Shown piece after piece: positions 1 through 6,179 of a stretch of 35,036 bases of DNA. The DNA is taken from positions 1 through 35,036 of the forward strand of contig CAYQQK010000021.1 in assembly GCA_964420065.1 (NCBI GenBank), in the 5' to 3' direction. A program made the translations under genes and the position numbers. Within the stretch, counting starts at the first letter, position 1; the number at the start of each line of letters is the position of its first letter. The notes below the pieces were generated by a model, which was not told where the DNA came from, made no database searches, and saw only the letters and a program-made list of their open reading frames with translations. Source of the DNA: CAYQQK01 sp964420065. GTDB taxonomy: Bacteria; Bacillota; Dethiobacteria; DTU022.

Positions 1-3
1 ATG

Positions 4-50
4 GTGACATTTTCACAGAACAATCTTGGGGTGACAATATCACTGAACAA
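4..50. repeat. Imperfect tandem repeat, possible insertion-sequence end
   Basis: Two 20-base units, at 4-23 and 31-50, agree at 17 positions and sit 27 bases apart. Each contains GTGACA, a short AT stretch, TCAC and then GAACAA, so GTGA and TCAC also form a small inverted repeat inside each unit. Repeated transposase-binding units at the termini are a known trait of IS21-family elements. The position at the extreme left edge, without the truA gene often found before rplM, fits an element lying just outside the window. No transposase is visible, so the insertion-sequence reading is inference. Confidence 0.35.
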
Positions 51-71
51 AGATACCGGGCTCGAAATTGC

Positions 72-101
72 TTGACAGCCCGCCGCCGCATGTAATAAAA
101 T
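72..101 (+). promoter_or_regulatory. Promoter of rplM-rpsI
   Basis: A perfect -35 box TTGACA (72-77) is followed after 18 bases by TAAAAT (96-101), a five-of-six match to the -10 consensus. Transcription would begin near 108, about 38 bases before the rplM start codon. It is the only sigma-A-like signal before the ribosomal genes. Confidence 0.65.
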
Positions 102-145
102 GTAGGTTGTGATTGTACGGCTCAAGCTGGAGAAGGAGAGAGGAA

Positions 146-616
146 ATGCAGTCTACTTACATGGCTAAACCCCGGGAAATAAGGCGCCGCTGGTACATGA
201 TCGACGCCGCCGGGCATCCCCTGGGAAGGGTGGCGACCGAGGCGGCCCGCCTGCTGCGGGGGAAGCACAAGCCAATTTTCACCCCTCACATTGACACCGG
301 GGATCATGTCATCATCCTCAATGCCGGAAAGGTTCGTCTGACCGGCAACAAGCTGCAGCAAAAATATCGTTACCGTCATTCGGGTTATCCCGGGGGAATC
401 AAAAAGATCAACTATGCCGATTTAATGGCTTCGCACCCCGAACAGGCCGTCTACCTGGCGGTGAAAGGGATGCTGCCCCACAACCGTCTCGGACGGGCCA
501 TGTTAAAAAAACTGCGGGTTTACCGGGCCGGGCAACACCCCCATCAAGCCCAACAGCCTTTGCCCTGGCGTGGCGGCGATCCGAAAGAGGAGAAAGGAGA
601 TCTTTCCCTTGAATAA
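146..616 (+). CDS. rplM: 50S ribosomal protein L13
   Basis: Ribosomal protein L13 is an early-assembly 23S rRNA-binding protein of the large subunit. The 156-residue product carries the family signatures STYMAKP, WYMIDAAGHPLGR, GDHVIILNAGKV, VKGMLPHNRLGR and HPHQAQQP. The ATG at 146 is chosen because AAGGAGAG (133-140) lies just upstream and because the protein then starts like other bacterial L13 proteins; an in-frame TTG at 113 would add an unrelated extension close to the promoter. The C-terminal tail after HPHQAQQP is roughly a dozen residues longer than usual and runs through the ribosome site of rpsI, overlapping it by 8 bases. This suggests translational coupling. A small frameshift that extended the end is possible but not needed to explain it. 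Confidence 0.96.
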   Translation: MQSTYMAKPREIRRRWYMIDAAGHPLGRVATEAARLLRGKHKPIFTPHIDTGDHVIILNAGKVRLTGNKLQQKYRYRHSGYPGGIKKINYADLMASHPEQAVYLAVKGMLPHNRLGRAMLKKLRVYRAGQHPHQAQQPLPWRGGDPKEEKGDLSLE

Positions 617-1001
617 CATACATTACATGGGTACCGGCCGGCGCAAGGAATCGGTGGCGCGGGTGCGACTTCTTCCCGGAGATGGCCGGATCACGATCAA
701 CGGCCGGTCCATCGATGCTTATTTTGGTCTGGAAACCTTGAAATTGATTGTCCGCCAGCCCCTGGTTGCCGCCGGTGCCATGAACCGCTTTGATGTCATC
801 GCCAAGGTTGAGGGAGGGGGTATTACCGGTCAGGCCGGAGCCATTCGCCACGGCATCGCCCGGGCGCTGCTCCATGCCGACGCCTCGTTCCGTTCCGTCC
901 TCAAAAAAGCGGGCTACTTGACCCGTGACCCGCGCATGAAAGAACGTAAAAAATACGGTCTGAAAAAAGCGCGGCGCGCACCCCAGTTTTCGAAGCGGTA
1001 A
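609..1001 (+). CDS. rpsI: 30S ribosomal protein S9
   Basis: Ribosomal protein S9 binds 16S rRNA in the small-subunit head, and its basic C-terminal tail reaches the P-site tRNA. The 130-residue product has the expected length, the N-terminal YMGTGRRKESVARVRL signature and the invariant basic tail ending in QFSKR. The TTG at 609 is preferred over an in-frame ATG at 570 because AAAGGAGA (593-600) lies 8 bases upstream and the family length is matched. The start lies inside the last codons of rplM (8-base overlap), so the two form a coupled operon, as in most bacteria. An intrinsic terminator follows at 1065-1088. Confidence 0.97.
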   Translation: MNNIHYMGTGRRKESVARVRLLPGDGRITINGRSIDAYFGLETLKLIVRQPLVAAGAMNRFDVIAKVEGGGITGQAGAIRHGIARALLHADASFRSVLKKAGYLTRDPRMKERKKYGLKKARRAPQFSKR

Positions 1002-1064
1002 AGCATTCGTTGACAGTTTACAATTGACCGGCAATCCTTATATTTTGCCGTGATGCAGATCAAA

Positions 1065-1088
1065 GGCCGTCCTCCGGGCGGTCTTTTT
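1065..1088 (+). terminator. Rho-independent terminator after rpsI
   Basis: GGCCGTCC and GGGCGGTC form an eight-pair GC-rich stem with a short loop, followed immediately by TTTTT. The position, about 60 bases after rpsI, fits the end of the ribosomal operon. Confidence 0.8.
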
Positions 1089-1194
1089 GGTCGGCTCGAA
1101 TGCCGTAATCGCAAGATATTGTGATTTCAGCCCTTACTGCACTGTCTGACGACGTGTGCCTCGGGAGAATCGGCGCAGCGGTAAATCTTAGTTA

Positions 1195-1223
1195 TTGCCT
1201 GGACCGGCAAAGTGAACTATAAT
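1195..1223 (+). promoter_or_regulatory. Promoter of the GGGP synthase-like gene
   Basis: TTGCCT (1195-1200) and a perfect TATAAT (1218-1223) are separated by 17 bases. The -10 box overlaps an upstream in-frame ATG at 1222, which excludes that codon as the start and supports the ATG at 1264. Confidence 0.65.
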
Positions 1224-1263
1224 GACGATAAAGGGAAGGGAACAAATCAAGAAAGGCCACAAA

Positions 1264-1998
1264 ATGAAAGTACGCGAATATTTGAAAAACAAACTCCGCC
1301 AGGGAGCGGTCCATGCGACTCTCATTGATCCTTCGCGCCAGGCGCCCGAAGCCGCCGGCCGTCTGGCCCAGACGGCCCAGGAGGTAGGCAGCGATCTGAT
1401 CTTGATCAGCGCTACGGGCGGTGTTACCCAGCGGGGCATGGTGGAGACGGTGGATGCGGTCAAGCAGCACGCCTCTATCCCCGTCCTTTACTTCCCCTCC
1501 GGCGGGGAAACTTTTTCCCTGGGTTTCGATGCTTTCCTGTTTTCGAGCCTGCTCAACTCCCGTAACAACAAATTCATTACCGGTGCCCATTCCCAGGTGG
1601 CCATGGTCCTGAAACTTTTGGCGGTGGAAGTGATCTCGGTCGGTTACATTGTTATTGAACCGGGGATGAAGGTTGGGGAGATCGGCGAGGCCGACCTGAT
1701 TTCGCGTGAGAACTTTTGGAAGGCGCTCGGCTATGCTTTGACCGCGCAGTACCTGGGGATGGAGTACGTCTACCTTGAAGTCGGGAACGGCGCCGCCCAG
1801 CCTGCCCCGGCCGGGATGATCCGGGCTGTGAAACGCGAAATCTCGATCCCGCTGATCGTTGGCGGCGGCATCCGTACCGCGATCGACGCCAGGCGGGTTC
1901 GTCAGGCCGGGGCTGATATCGTCATTACCGGAACCATTATTGCAAACGCCGGTTATCGGGAGCGGTTACGTTCGATCTTGAGTGCAATCAAAGAATAA
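1264..1998 (+). CDS. Geranylgeranylglyceryl phosphate synthase family protein (PcrB/GGGPS)
   Basis: The 244-residue protein is a TIM-barrel prenyltransferase of the GGGPS/PcrB family, which joins a polyprenyl diphosphate to sn-glycerol-1-phosphate by an ether bond. Visible family motifs in order are HATLIDPS near the N-terminus, the SATGGVT segment, FSSLLNSRNNKFITGAH, GYIVIEPG, YLEVGNGA, the phosphate-binding VGGGIR and ADIVITG. By eye this set resembles the archaeal-type group II enzymes more than Bacillus PcrB (heptaprenylglyceryl phosphate synthase), but chain length cannot be told. The ATG at 1264 has GAAAGG 7 bases upstream and lies about 35 bases after the expected transcription start. 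The gene stands alone: a terminator precedes it and the next gene converges. No glycerol-1-phosphate dehydrogenase is present in the window. Confidence 0.88.
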   Translation: MKVREYLKNKLRQGAVHATLIDPSRQAPEAAGRLAQTAQEVGSDLILISATGGVTQRGMVETVDAVKQHASIPVLYFPSGGETFSLGFDAFLFSSLLNSRNNKFITGAHSQVAMVLKLLAVEVISVGYIVIEPGMKVGEIGEADLISRENFWKALGYALTAQYLGMEYVYLEVGNGAAQPAPAGMIRAVKREISIPLIVGGGIRTAIDARRVRQAGADIVITGTIIANAGYRERLRSILSAIKE

Positions 1999-2013
1999 CG
2001 GAACCGGGGGAGA

Positions 2014-2244
2014 CTACCTCCGGAACTCGAAAATGATCGCCTCGGGTACTTTTTCCTCCTTGAATTTTCTTTTTAAAACCTCCATCTCCCGGTTCAGAGC
2101 TTCCATGATCTGTTGAACGTGGCCTTCCGTGTAATCATAGTTGGCCTTGTTTGAGAGGTTGCCCACCAGGCGCAATTGCTTGATTGTATTGGTGACCCTG
2201 CGCTCCGCCAGACGCTCAAATTTAGCCTGTTTCAAATTCACCAC
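2014..2244 (-). CDS. Conserved small protein of unknown function
   Basis: The product is a charged, probably mostly helical protein of 76 residues without signal peptide or membrane segment. Its centre reads ERRVTNTIKQLRLVGNLSNKAN followed by YDYTEGHV, a pattern I recognise from short uncharacterised bacterial proteins and domains of the R-V-N-x-x-I...GNLSN...Y-x-Y-T type; no function is known to me. The GTG at 2244 is preferred because GGGGGG (2251-2256) lies 6 bases upstream; an in-frame TTG at 2262 is an alternative that would place the ribosome site inside the gene. The gene is the last of the minus-strand series and converges with the GGGP synthase-like gene, 15 bases away. Its AT-rich upstream region suggests its own promoter. 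Confidence 0.7.
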   Translation of the reverse strand: MVNLKQAKFERLAERRVTNTIKQLRLVGNLSNKANYDYTEGHVQQIMEALNREMEVLKRKFKEEKVPEAIIFEFRR

Positions 2245-2281
2245 AATAGTCCCCCCGCTCAAAATAATGTAATATACATTA

Positions 2282-2311
2282 ATTTTACCATATATTCATC
2301 CATTAAAGCAA
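2282..2311 (-). promoter_or_regulatory. Possible promoter of the small unknown gene
   Basis: Reading the minus strand, TTGCTT (2306-2311) is followed after 18 bases by TAAAAT (2282-2287), within a markedly AT-rich stretch (about 2262-2345) that contrasts with the GC-rich surroundings. The spacing to the GTG start at 2244 is suitable. The match is moderate and other boxes in this AT-rich DNA could serve. Confidence 0.4.
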
Positions 2312-2424
2312 GAAAGTATATTCCAATAATAAGAAACTTAAAGATCTTGGAAGGATGAAATAGTCTGTCACTATCGGCGTTCCTTGAAGCCTTTTGGGTG
2401 GAGTTGACACCGGCGAAGAGCAAG

Positions 2425-2853
2425 TTATATTTTGGGGGGAGGCGGCTTGAAAACGGCCGTGGCCGCAAGTTTTCCCCCGGTCAGGGCGGAAAAGGCGATC
2501 GTATACCCGGCCGCCGGGCCGGAGCGACCCCGGTTGCAAGAATGCTTCGTCCCGAAAAGTCCAAGCGCATCGGCGGCGAAGGCCGGGTCGGCCGAAAGCG
2601 GTTCCTGCAGGCCGACGTCAACCATGCCCTCGTCGTTGGTTCGAAAAACCGCTCGTGCTTCCCAGATCTCTTCCGGCGGCGGGCCGGGAGCGAGGGCCTG
2701 AATATTCAACGTGACCGGCGCCCGTGGCGTAAACCCGGCCAGGCGCACATAGATCTTGCCGTTTGCGGAAGAGGTTCCCGATTTGACTCTGATTTGCGGG
2801 CGTCCGGAATTTTTGGATACGGTTCCGGCCGGGTTGCCCGATCTGAAGCGCAT
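2425..2853 (-). CDS. Stand-alone BAAT N-terminal-like domain protein
   Basis: The 142-residue protein resembles the N-terminal beta-sandwich domain of bile acid-CoA:amino acid N-acyltransferase/acyl-CoA thioesterases (BAAT_N). The recognisable stretch runs from about residue 31 to 100: IYVRLAGFTPRAPVTL, then an EEIWEARAVF strand, the NDEGMVDVG turn, the EPLSAD motif and DALGLFGT. In known members this domain is followed by an alpha/beta-hydrolase domain with the catalytic Cys or Ser-His-Asp; here that half is absent and the protein ends in a proline-rich FKPPPPKI. The start is secure because GGAGGT lies 7 bases before the ATG at 2853, so this is an intact gene with its own translation signal rather than an obvious fragment. 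There is no signal peptide. It lies 90 bases after the MOSC-MogA gene on the same strand. Confidence 0.65.
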   Translation of the reverse strand: MRFRSGNPAGTVSKNSGRPQIRVKSGTSSANGKIYVRLAGFTPRAPVTLNIQALAPGPPPEEIWEARAVFRTNDEGMVDVGLQEPLSADPAFAADALGLFGTKHSCNRGRSGPAAGYTIAFSALTGGKLAATAVFKPPPPKI

Positions 2854-2943
2854 AAACCTGACCTCCGGTTTTGATTCTCCTGATGTATACGACCGGAGTC
2901 CTCAATTTATGCTTTTGCAGTTGGGAAGAGGTGCTGCCACAAA

Positions 2944-3858
2944 CTACGAGCGGGCGCATTCCCCGCCGCGGCCGGTAAGTGTTTCCAGGGCGTGATCCAG
3001 GACCGGTTCCAGTATCTCCAGGCATTCGATGACCGCCCTGGGGCTGCCGGGAAGGTTGACGATCAAGGTGCGCCCGCAGATACCGGCGGTGCCTCGGGTC
3101 AGCATGGCCCGGGGGGTAACGGCCAGACTGCGTGCCCGGAGAGCTTCGGAGATACCGGGCGCCGGGCGTTCGATCACTTTTTGGGTTGCTTCCGGGGTGC
3201 AATCCCGGGCCGCGAAACCGGTGCCCCCGGTGGTAAAAACAGCGTCCAGCCCTGCGGCTGTCATCTCCCGCAAAGCCTTCTCGAGCGCAACCGGTTCATC
3301 GGGGACGATCCGGGTGTCGGTGACATCCCCCCAGGGCAGCAAAAACATCGAGGCGGCGGGGCCGCTTTCATCGGAACGTTCGCCCGCCGCCCCTTTATCG
3401 CTGGCGGTGAGCACCCCGAAACGATAGGAGGGCACCGGTTCGAGGAGATCACCGGCGGCGATCTCGCCTCCCCTGAGCACCTCCACAAAAATGCCCTCGC
3501 GGGGCATGACGCAGTCCCCGGCCTGCTCGTAAATGGCGCAGCGACGGGTACAGTTTTTACCGATCTGGGTCACCCGGACCCGGGCCGGTCCGGTGCCGAG
3601 GCGGGTCCCGACGGGCAGCCCGGCCAGGTCGATGCCCCGCGTGGTAATATTTTCGGCAAAGTCCCCCGGGCCGACCTCCAGGCCCGCTGCCTGCATTTTA
3701 GCGATACTTTCCAGGGCGAGCAGACTGACCTGGCGGTGTGCAAAACCGGCATGAGCGTCGCCCTGAAGGCCCAAGTTTTTAACCAGTATCCCTCGTCCGA
3801 CATTTTTTTTACGCTCGCCTCTGCCGCTGCTGGTACAGACCGCGATAATTTTGGCCAT
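2944..3858 (-). CDS. MOSC domain-MogA/MoaB fusion protein (molybdopterin biosynthesis)
   Basis: A fusion of two molybdenum-cofactor modules in 304 residues. Residues 1-142 form a MOSC domain (sulfur-carrier domain of the molybdenum cofactor sulfurase C-terminus), with GLQGDAHAG, GDFAENITTRG and a cysteine-bearing KNCTRRCAIY (Cys103, Cys107) and Cys116. Residues 145-304 form a MogA/MoaB-type molybdopterin adenylyltransferase domain, with GVLTASDKG, TTGGTG at 209-214 and NLPGSP at 268-273. MogA-type domains adenylate molybdopterin before metal insertion; the MOSC part may handle sulfur on the cofactor, which is inference. The ATG is 1 base after the stop of the MobB-MoaC gene, so the genes are co-transcribed and probably coupled. 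The order MOSC then MogA is also known from other anaerobes. Confidence 0.9.
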   Translation of the reverse strand: MAKIIAVCTSSGRGERKKNVGRGILVKNLGLQGDAHAGFAHRQVSLLALESIAKMQAAGLEVGPGDFAENITTRGIDLAGLPVGTRLGTGPARVRVTQIGKNCTRRCAIYEQAGDCVMPREGIFVEVLRGGEIAAGDLLEPVPSYRFGVLTASDKGAAGERSDESGPAASMFLLPWGDVTDTRIVPDEPVALEKALREMTAAGLDAVFTTGGTGFAARDCTPEATQKVIERPAPGISEALRARSLAVTPRAMLTRGTAGICGRTLIVNLPGSPRAVIECLEILEPVLDHALETLTGRGGECARS

Positions 3859-3859
3859 G

Positions 3860-4846
3860 CTACTTTTCCCGGCGAAAGTGGCCGGAACGTCCCCCCTTCT
3901 TCTCCATGAGACGGATGTTTTGAATTACCATCTTTTTGTCGATGCCTTTGCACATATCGTAAATGGTCAGGGCGGCCACGCTCACCCCGGTCAGGGCTTC
4001 CATCTCGACTCCGGTTCTCCCGGTCAATTTCACTCGCACCCCGATTTCGACGGCATTCCGGGAATCGTTCAGGGTGAAATCGACATCGGCCGCCGCAATG
4101 TTCAGCGGGTGGCACATCGGGATCAGCCGTCCCGTTTCCTTGACCGCCATCACCGCCGCGATCTGGGCTGTCCCCAGGACATCGCCCTTGTCCAGTGAAC
4201 CCTCCCGGATGCGGGCCAGGGTGGCCGGTGCCATGACGATCTCCCCTCGGGCGTAAGCCTCGCGAAACGTTTGGGGCTTGATCGAAACATCGACCAGGCG
4301 GGGCCGTCCGGCCCGATCGAGGTGGCTCAGTTTGTCGCCCGGCGGCCTGCTGTCTGCGGCAAGGCAGCGGGCGTGGATGAAACGGGCCAGGCCCCGGTAG
4401 TCCTGAAGCGAGAAGACTGGCACCTCCGCCTTCAGGCCCGGAACATCGGTAGCCACGGCCACAACGTTGTTTTTGATCGCGGGAGCCCGGAGCAATTCCT
4501 TGCGGACCACCTCGATTTTGGGGTTGGGGCTTTGCTTGTCTCCTTCGATGAGTAACAGGTCCAGGTCACGCAGCAGGGCTGCGGCCGCATCCAGGCCGCC
4601 GCTGCCGCTGTCCCGGCCGATCAAAATATATTGTTCCGGGGTGGCCATCCCCGACACCCTCGCCCCGGCCCGGACATAACGCCAGGTATCCTTGCCGGGC
4701 AGATCCAGCTCGTAATGATGGATATTCCCTTTCAAAGCCGCCACCTTTAAACCCAGGCTGGACAGCTCCGGCAATAAACATTCGATCAGGGTAGTTTTCC
4801 CCGCACCCGAACAGGTCGCCACAATATTGAGCCTGAACGGAGACAT
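3860..4846 (-). CDS. MobB-MoaC fusion protein (molybdopterin biosynthesis)
   Basis: A fusion of two cofactor enzymes in 328 residues. Residues 1 to about 165 resemble MobB, a P-loop GTP-binding accessory protein for molybdopterin dinucleotide formation; the nucleotide loop reads TCSGAGKTTL at 11-20, with Thr replacing the usual first Gly. Residues from about 172 to the end are MoaC, cyclic pyranopterin monophosphate synthase, which acts directly after MoaA. The MoaC part shows LVDVS, KGDVLGTAQIA, MCHPL (about 244-248), GRTGVEMEAL and DMCKGIDKKM. The ATG at 4846 has AAAGGAG 7 bases upstream; an in-frame ATG at 4873 would extend the protein by nine residues without such a site. The gene follows moaA by 54 bases and abuts the MOSC-MogA gene. 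Confidence 0.9.
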   Translation of the reverse strand: MSPFRLNIVATCSGAGKTTLIECLLPELSSLGLKVAALKGNIHHYELDLPGKDTWRYVRAGARVSGMATPEQYILIGRDSGSGGLDAAAALLRDLDLLLIEGDKQSPNPKIEVVRKELLRAPAIKNNVVAVATDVPGLKAEVPVFSLQDYRGLARFIHARCLAADSRPPGDKLSHLDRAGRPRLVDVSIKPQTFREAYARGEIVMAPATLARIREGSLDKGDVLGTAQIAAVMAVKETGRLIPMCHPLNIAAADVDFTLNDSRNAVEIGVRVKLTGRTGVEMEALTGVSVAALTIYDMCKGIDKKMVIQNIRLMEKKGGRSGHFRREK

Positions 4847-4900
4847 TGGCCTGCTCCTTTCGATCTGAAACATGTTTTTTTACCAACCCGCGGAACGGTT

Positions 4901-5902
4901 TTACCCCCCCGTTCTGGACATGGCCCGCATGCAATCCCGGGCGATCGGCTCACCGCGGTCCTGTTCCCCCATCAGGTGGCGTTGCGGTTTGGAGCGAGTC
5001 ACCTCCAGCAACAGCTCCCGCAGTTTTTCCGGGTTCCCCAGGGCGGGGCGCACCGAAAACTCGTGCGGCCAGTACAGGCAGGGTTTAAACTTCCCCTCCG
5101 CCGTGAGGCGGAGCCGGTTGCAGCCGGAACAGAAGTGGCGGCTGATCGGATGGATCAACCCGATGCTGCCTTTCCCCCCCGGAAAGGTAAAGCACTGCGC
5201 CGGACCGGTCCCCTCCGGGGAGGCGGCGGGAGAAAGGGGCAGGCCTGCTTTTTCTGCCGCCTTCTGCACATAATTCAAGGGCAGGTAATGTTTTTTGTAT
5301 TCCCGGTCGTGATCCCCGATGGGCATGTACTCGATGAAACGAACGTGTAAAGGTTGTTCCCGGGCCAGCCTCAGAAAAGCCGGCACCTCGGAATCGTTGA
5401 AACCCCTAAGCAAGACCGTGTTCAGCTTTACCGGCTCCAGGCCCAGGGCGAGAGCGGTTTCAATTCCGTCCAGAACTCGCTCCAGGTTTCCACCCCGGGT
5501 GATCGCGGCATAACGATCCGGCTGCAGCGAATCAAGACTGATATTGACCCGTTTCAAGCCGGCCGCTTTCAACTCCACCGCGTAGCGGGAGAGCAAAATC
5601 CCGTTGGTGGTCATGGCCAGGTCGGTAATGCCGGGGATCCGGGCGATGCCCTCCACCAGTCCGGGTAACCCCTTGCGGACCAGCGGCTCCCCGCCGGTAA
5701 TGCGGACGATATGCATGCCCATGGCGGCGGCGACCCGGACAACCTGTAAAATTTCCTCGTAGGTCAGGATTTCCCGGTGTGGTATTTGCTTGATTCCGCC
5801 CGGACCCATACAATAGAGGCAGCGCAGGTTGCAGCGGTCGGTCACCGAGAGGCGGAGATAATCGAGAACGCGTCCGTAGCTGTCTGCAAGCATTTTCTTC
5901 AC
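4901..5902 (-). CDS. moaA: GTP 3',8-cyclase (molybdopterin biosynthesis protein MoaA)
   Basis: MoaA is a radical SAM enzyme that converts GTP to the 3',8-cyclo intermediate in the first step of molybdopterin synthesis. The 333-residue protein shows the radical SAM cluster CNLRCLYC (Cys24, Cys28, Cys31), ITGGEPL, and a C-terminal FCSGCNRLRLT...CLYW motif that would bind the second 4Fe-4S cluster. The GTG at 5902 is chosen with GGAGG about 8 bases upstream; ATG at 5893 is close behind. An in-frame TTG at 6001 also has a strong site (AAAGGAG, 6 bases away) and would add 33 residues ending in a plausible coding stretch, so a longer form is possible. The gene leads a series with the MobB-MoaC and MOSC-MogA genes and has an unusually long leader. 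Confidence 0.92.
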   Translation of the reverse strand: MKKMLADSYGRVLDYLRLSVTDRCNLRCLYCMGPGGIKQIPHREILTYEEILQVVRVAAAMGMHIVRITGGEPLVRKGLPGLVEGIARIPGITDLAMTTNGILLSRYAVELKAAGLKRVNISLDSLQPDRYAAITRGGNLERVLDGIETALALGLEPVKLNTVLLRGFNDSEVPAFLRLAREQPLHVRFIEYMPIGDHDREYKKHYLPLNYVQKAAEKAGLPLSPAASPEGTGPAQCFTFPGGKGSIGLIHPISRHFCSGCNRLRLTAEGKFKPCLYWPHEFSVRPALGNPEKLRELLLEVTRSKPQRHLMGEQDRGEPIARDCMRAMSRTGG

Positions 5903-6124
5903 TGTTCCTCCCTCCGGCAATGGCTTGCACCGGGCGGCGCCGGTTTCCCCGTCCATCAAAAAAGCCATGCTCCCCGGATTGGGAAAACACGGCCTTTTCA
6001 AGGCGATCTCCTTTCCAAAACGGGAGGCGGGGGGATTTCTCCCCCAACCCAGACCTTGCACCATAGTGAATCCGACAAAATCACTGTAGGTGAGAAGGTT
6101 CGGAGTGCTATACAATTGTCTACA
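5903..6124 (-). promoter_or_regulatory. Long structured 5' leader of moaA
   Basis: About 220 bases separate the predicted transcription start from moaA. Read on the minus strand the leader can form at least three hairpins: CACC/GGTG plus AGTGA/TCACT (6059-6092); a six-pair stem closed by a GAAA tetraloop (6030-6045); and a nine-pair stem with one bulge, GCA+TGGCTT against AAGCCA+TGC (5917-5970). The last lies just before the ribosome site of the GTG start. A molybdenum- or tungsten-cofactor riboswitch would be expected before moaA, but I cannot match the known consensus by eye. Part of the leader is also open in the moaA frame from the TTG at 6001. Confidence 0.4.
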
Positions 6125-6127
6125 ATT
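6111..6127. repeat. 10-bp-phased direct repeat at moaA transcription start
   Basis: TACAATT occurs at 6111-6117 and again at 6121-6127, exactly one helical turn apart, straddling the expected transcription start of the moaA promoter. The central ACAATTGT is also palindromic. The position suits a repressor site, but no matching regulator gene is in the window. Confidence 0.35.
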
Positions 6128-6130
6128 CCT

Positions 6131-6159
6131 ATTATACTTATTTGAGACTGTCTTCGCAA
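6131..6159 (-). promoter_or_regulatory. Promoter of moaA operon
   Basis: On the minus strand TTGCGA (6154-6159) precedes a perfect TATAAT (6131-6136) with a 17-base spacer. The promoter lies immediately after the end of the second chrA gene, which separates the transport genes from the cofactor genes. Confidence 0.7.
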
Positions 6160-6179
6160 TATCCTGCCCGGTTCTATTT

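Noticed and set aside
113..145. TTG at 113 as the start of rplM
   Set aside because: It has no ribosome site, lies next to the predicted transcription start, and would add residues absent from L13 proteins.
1222..1263. Upstream ATG (1222) as the start of the GGGP synthase-like gene
   Set aside because: The codon overlaps the predicted -10 box TATAAT at 1218-1223, so it would lie outside the transcript; ATG 1264 has a ribosome site.
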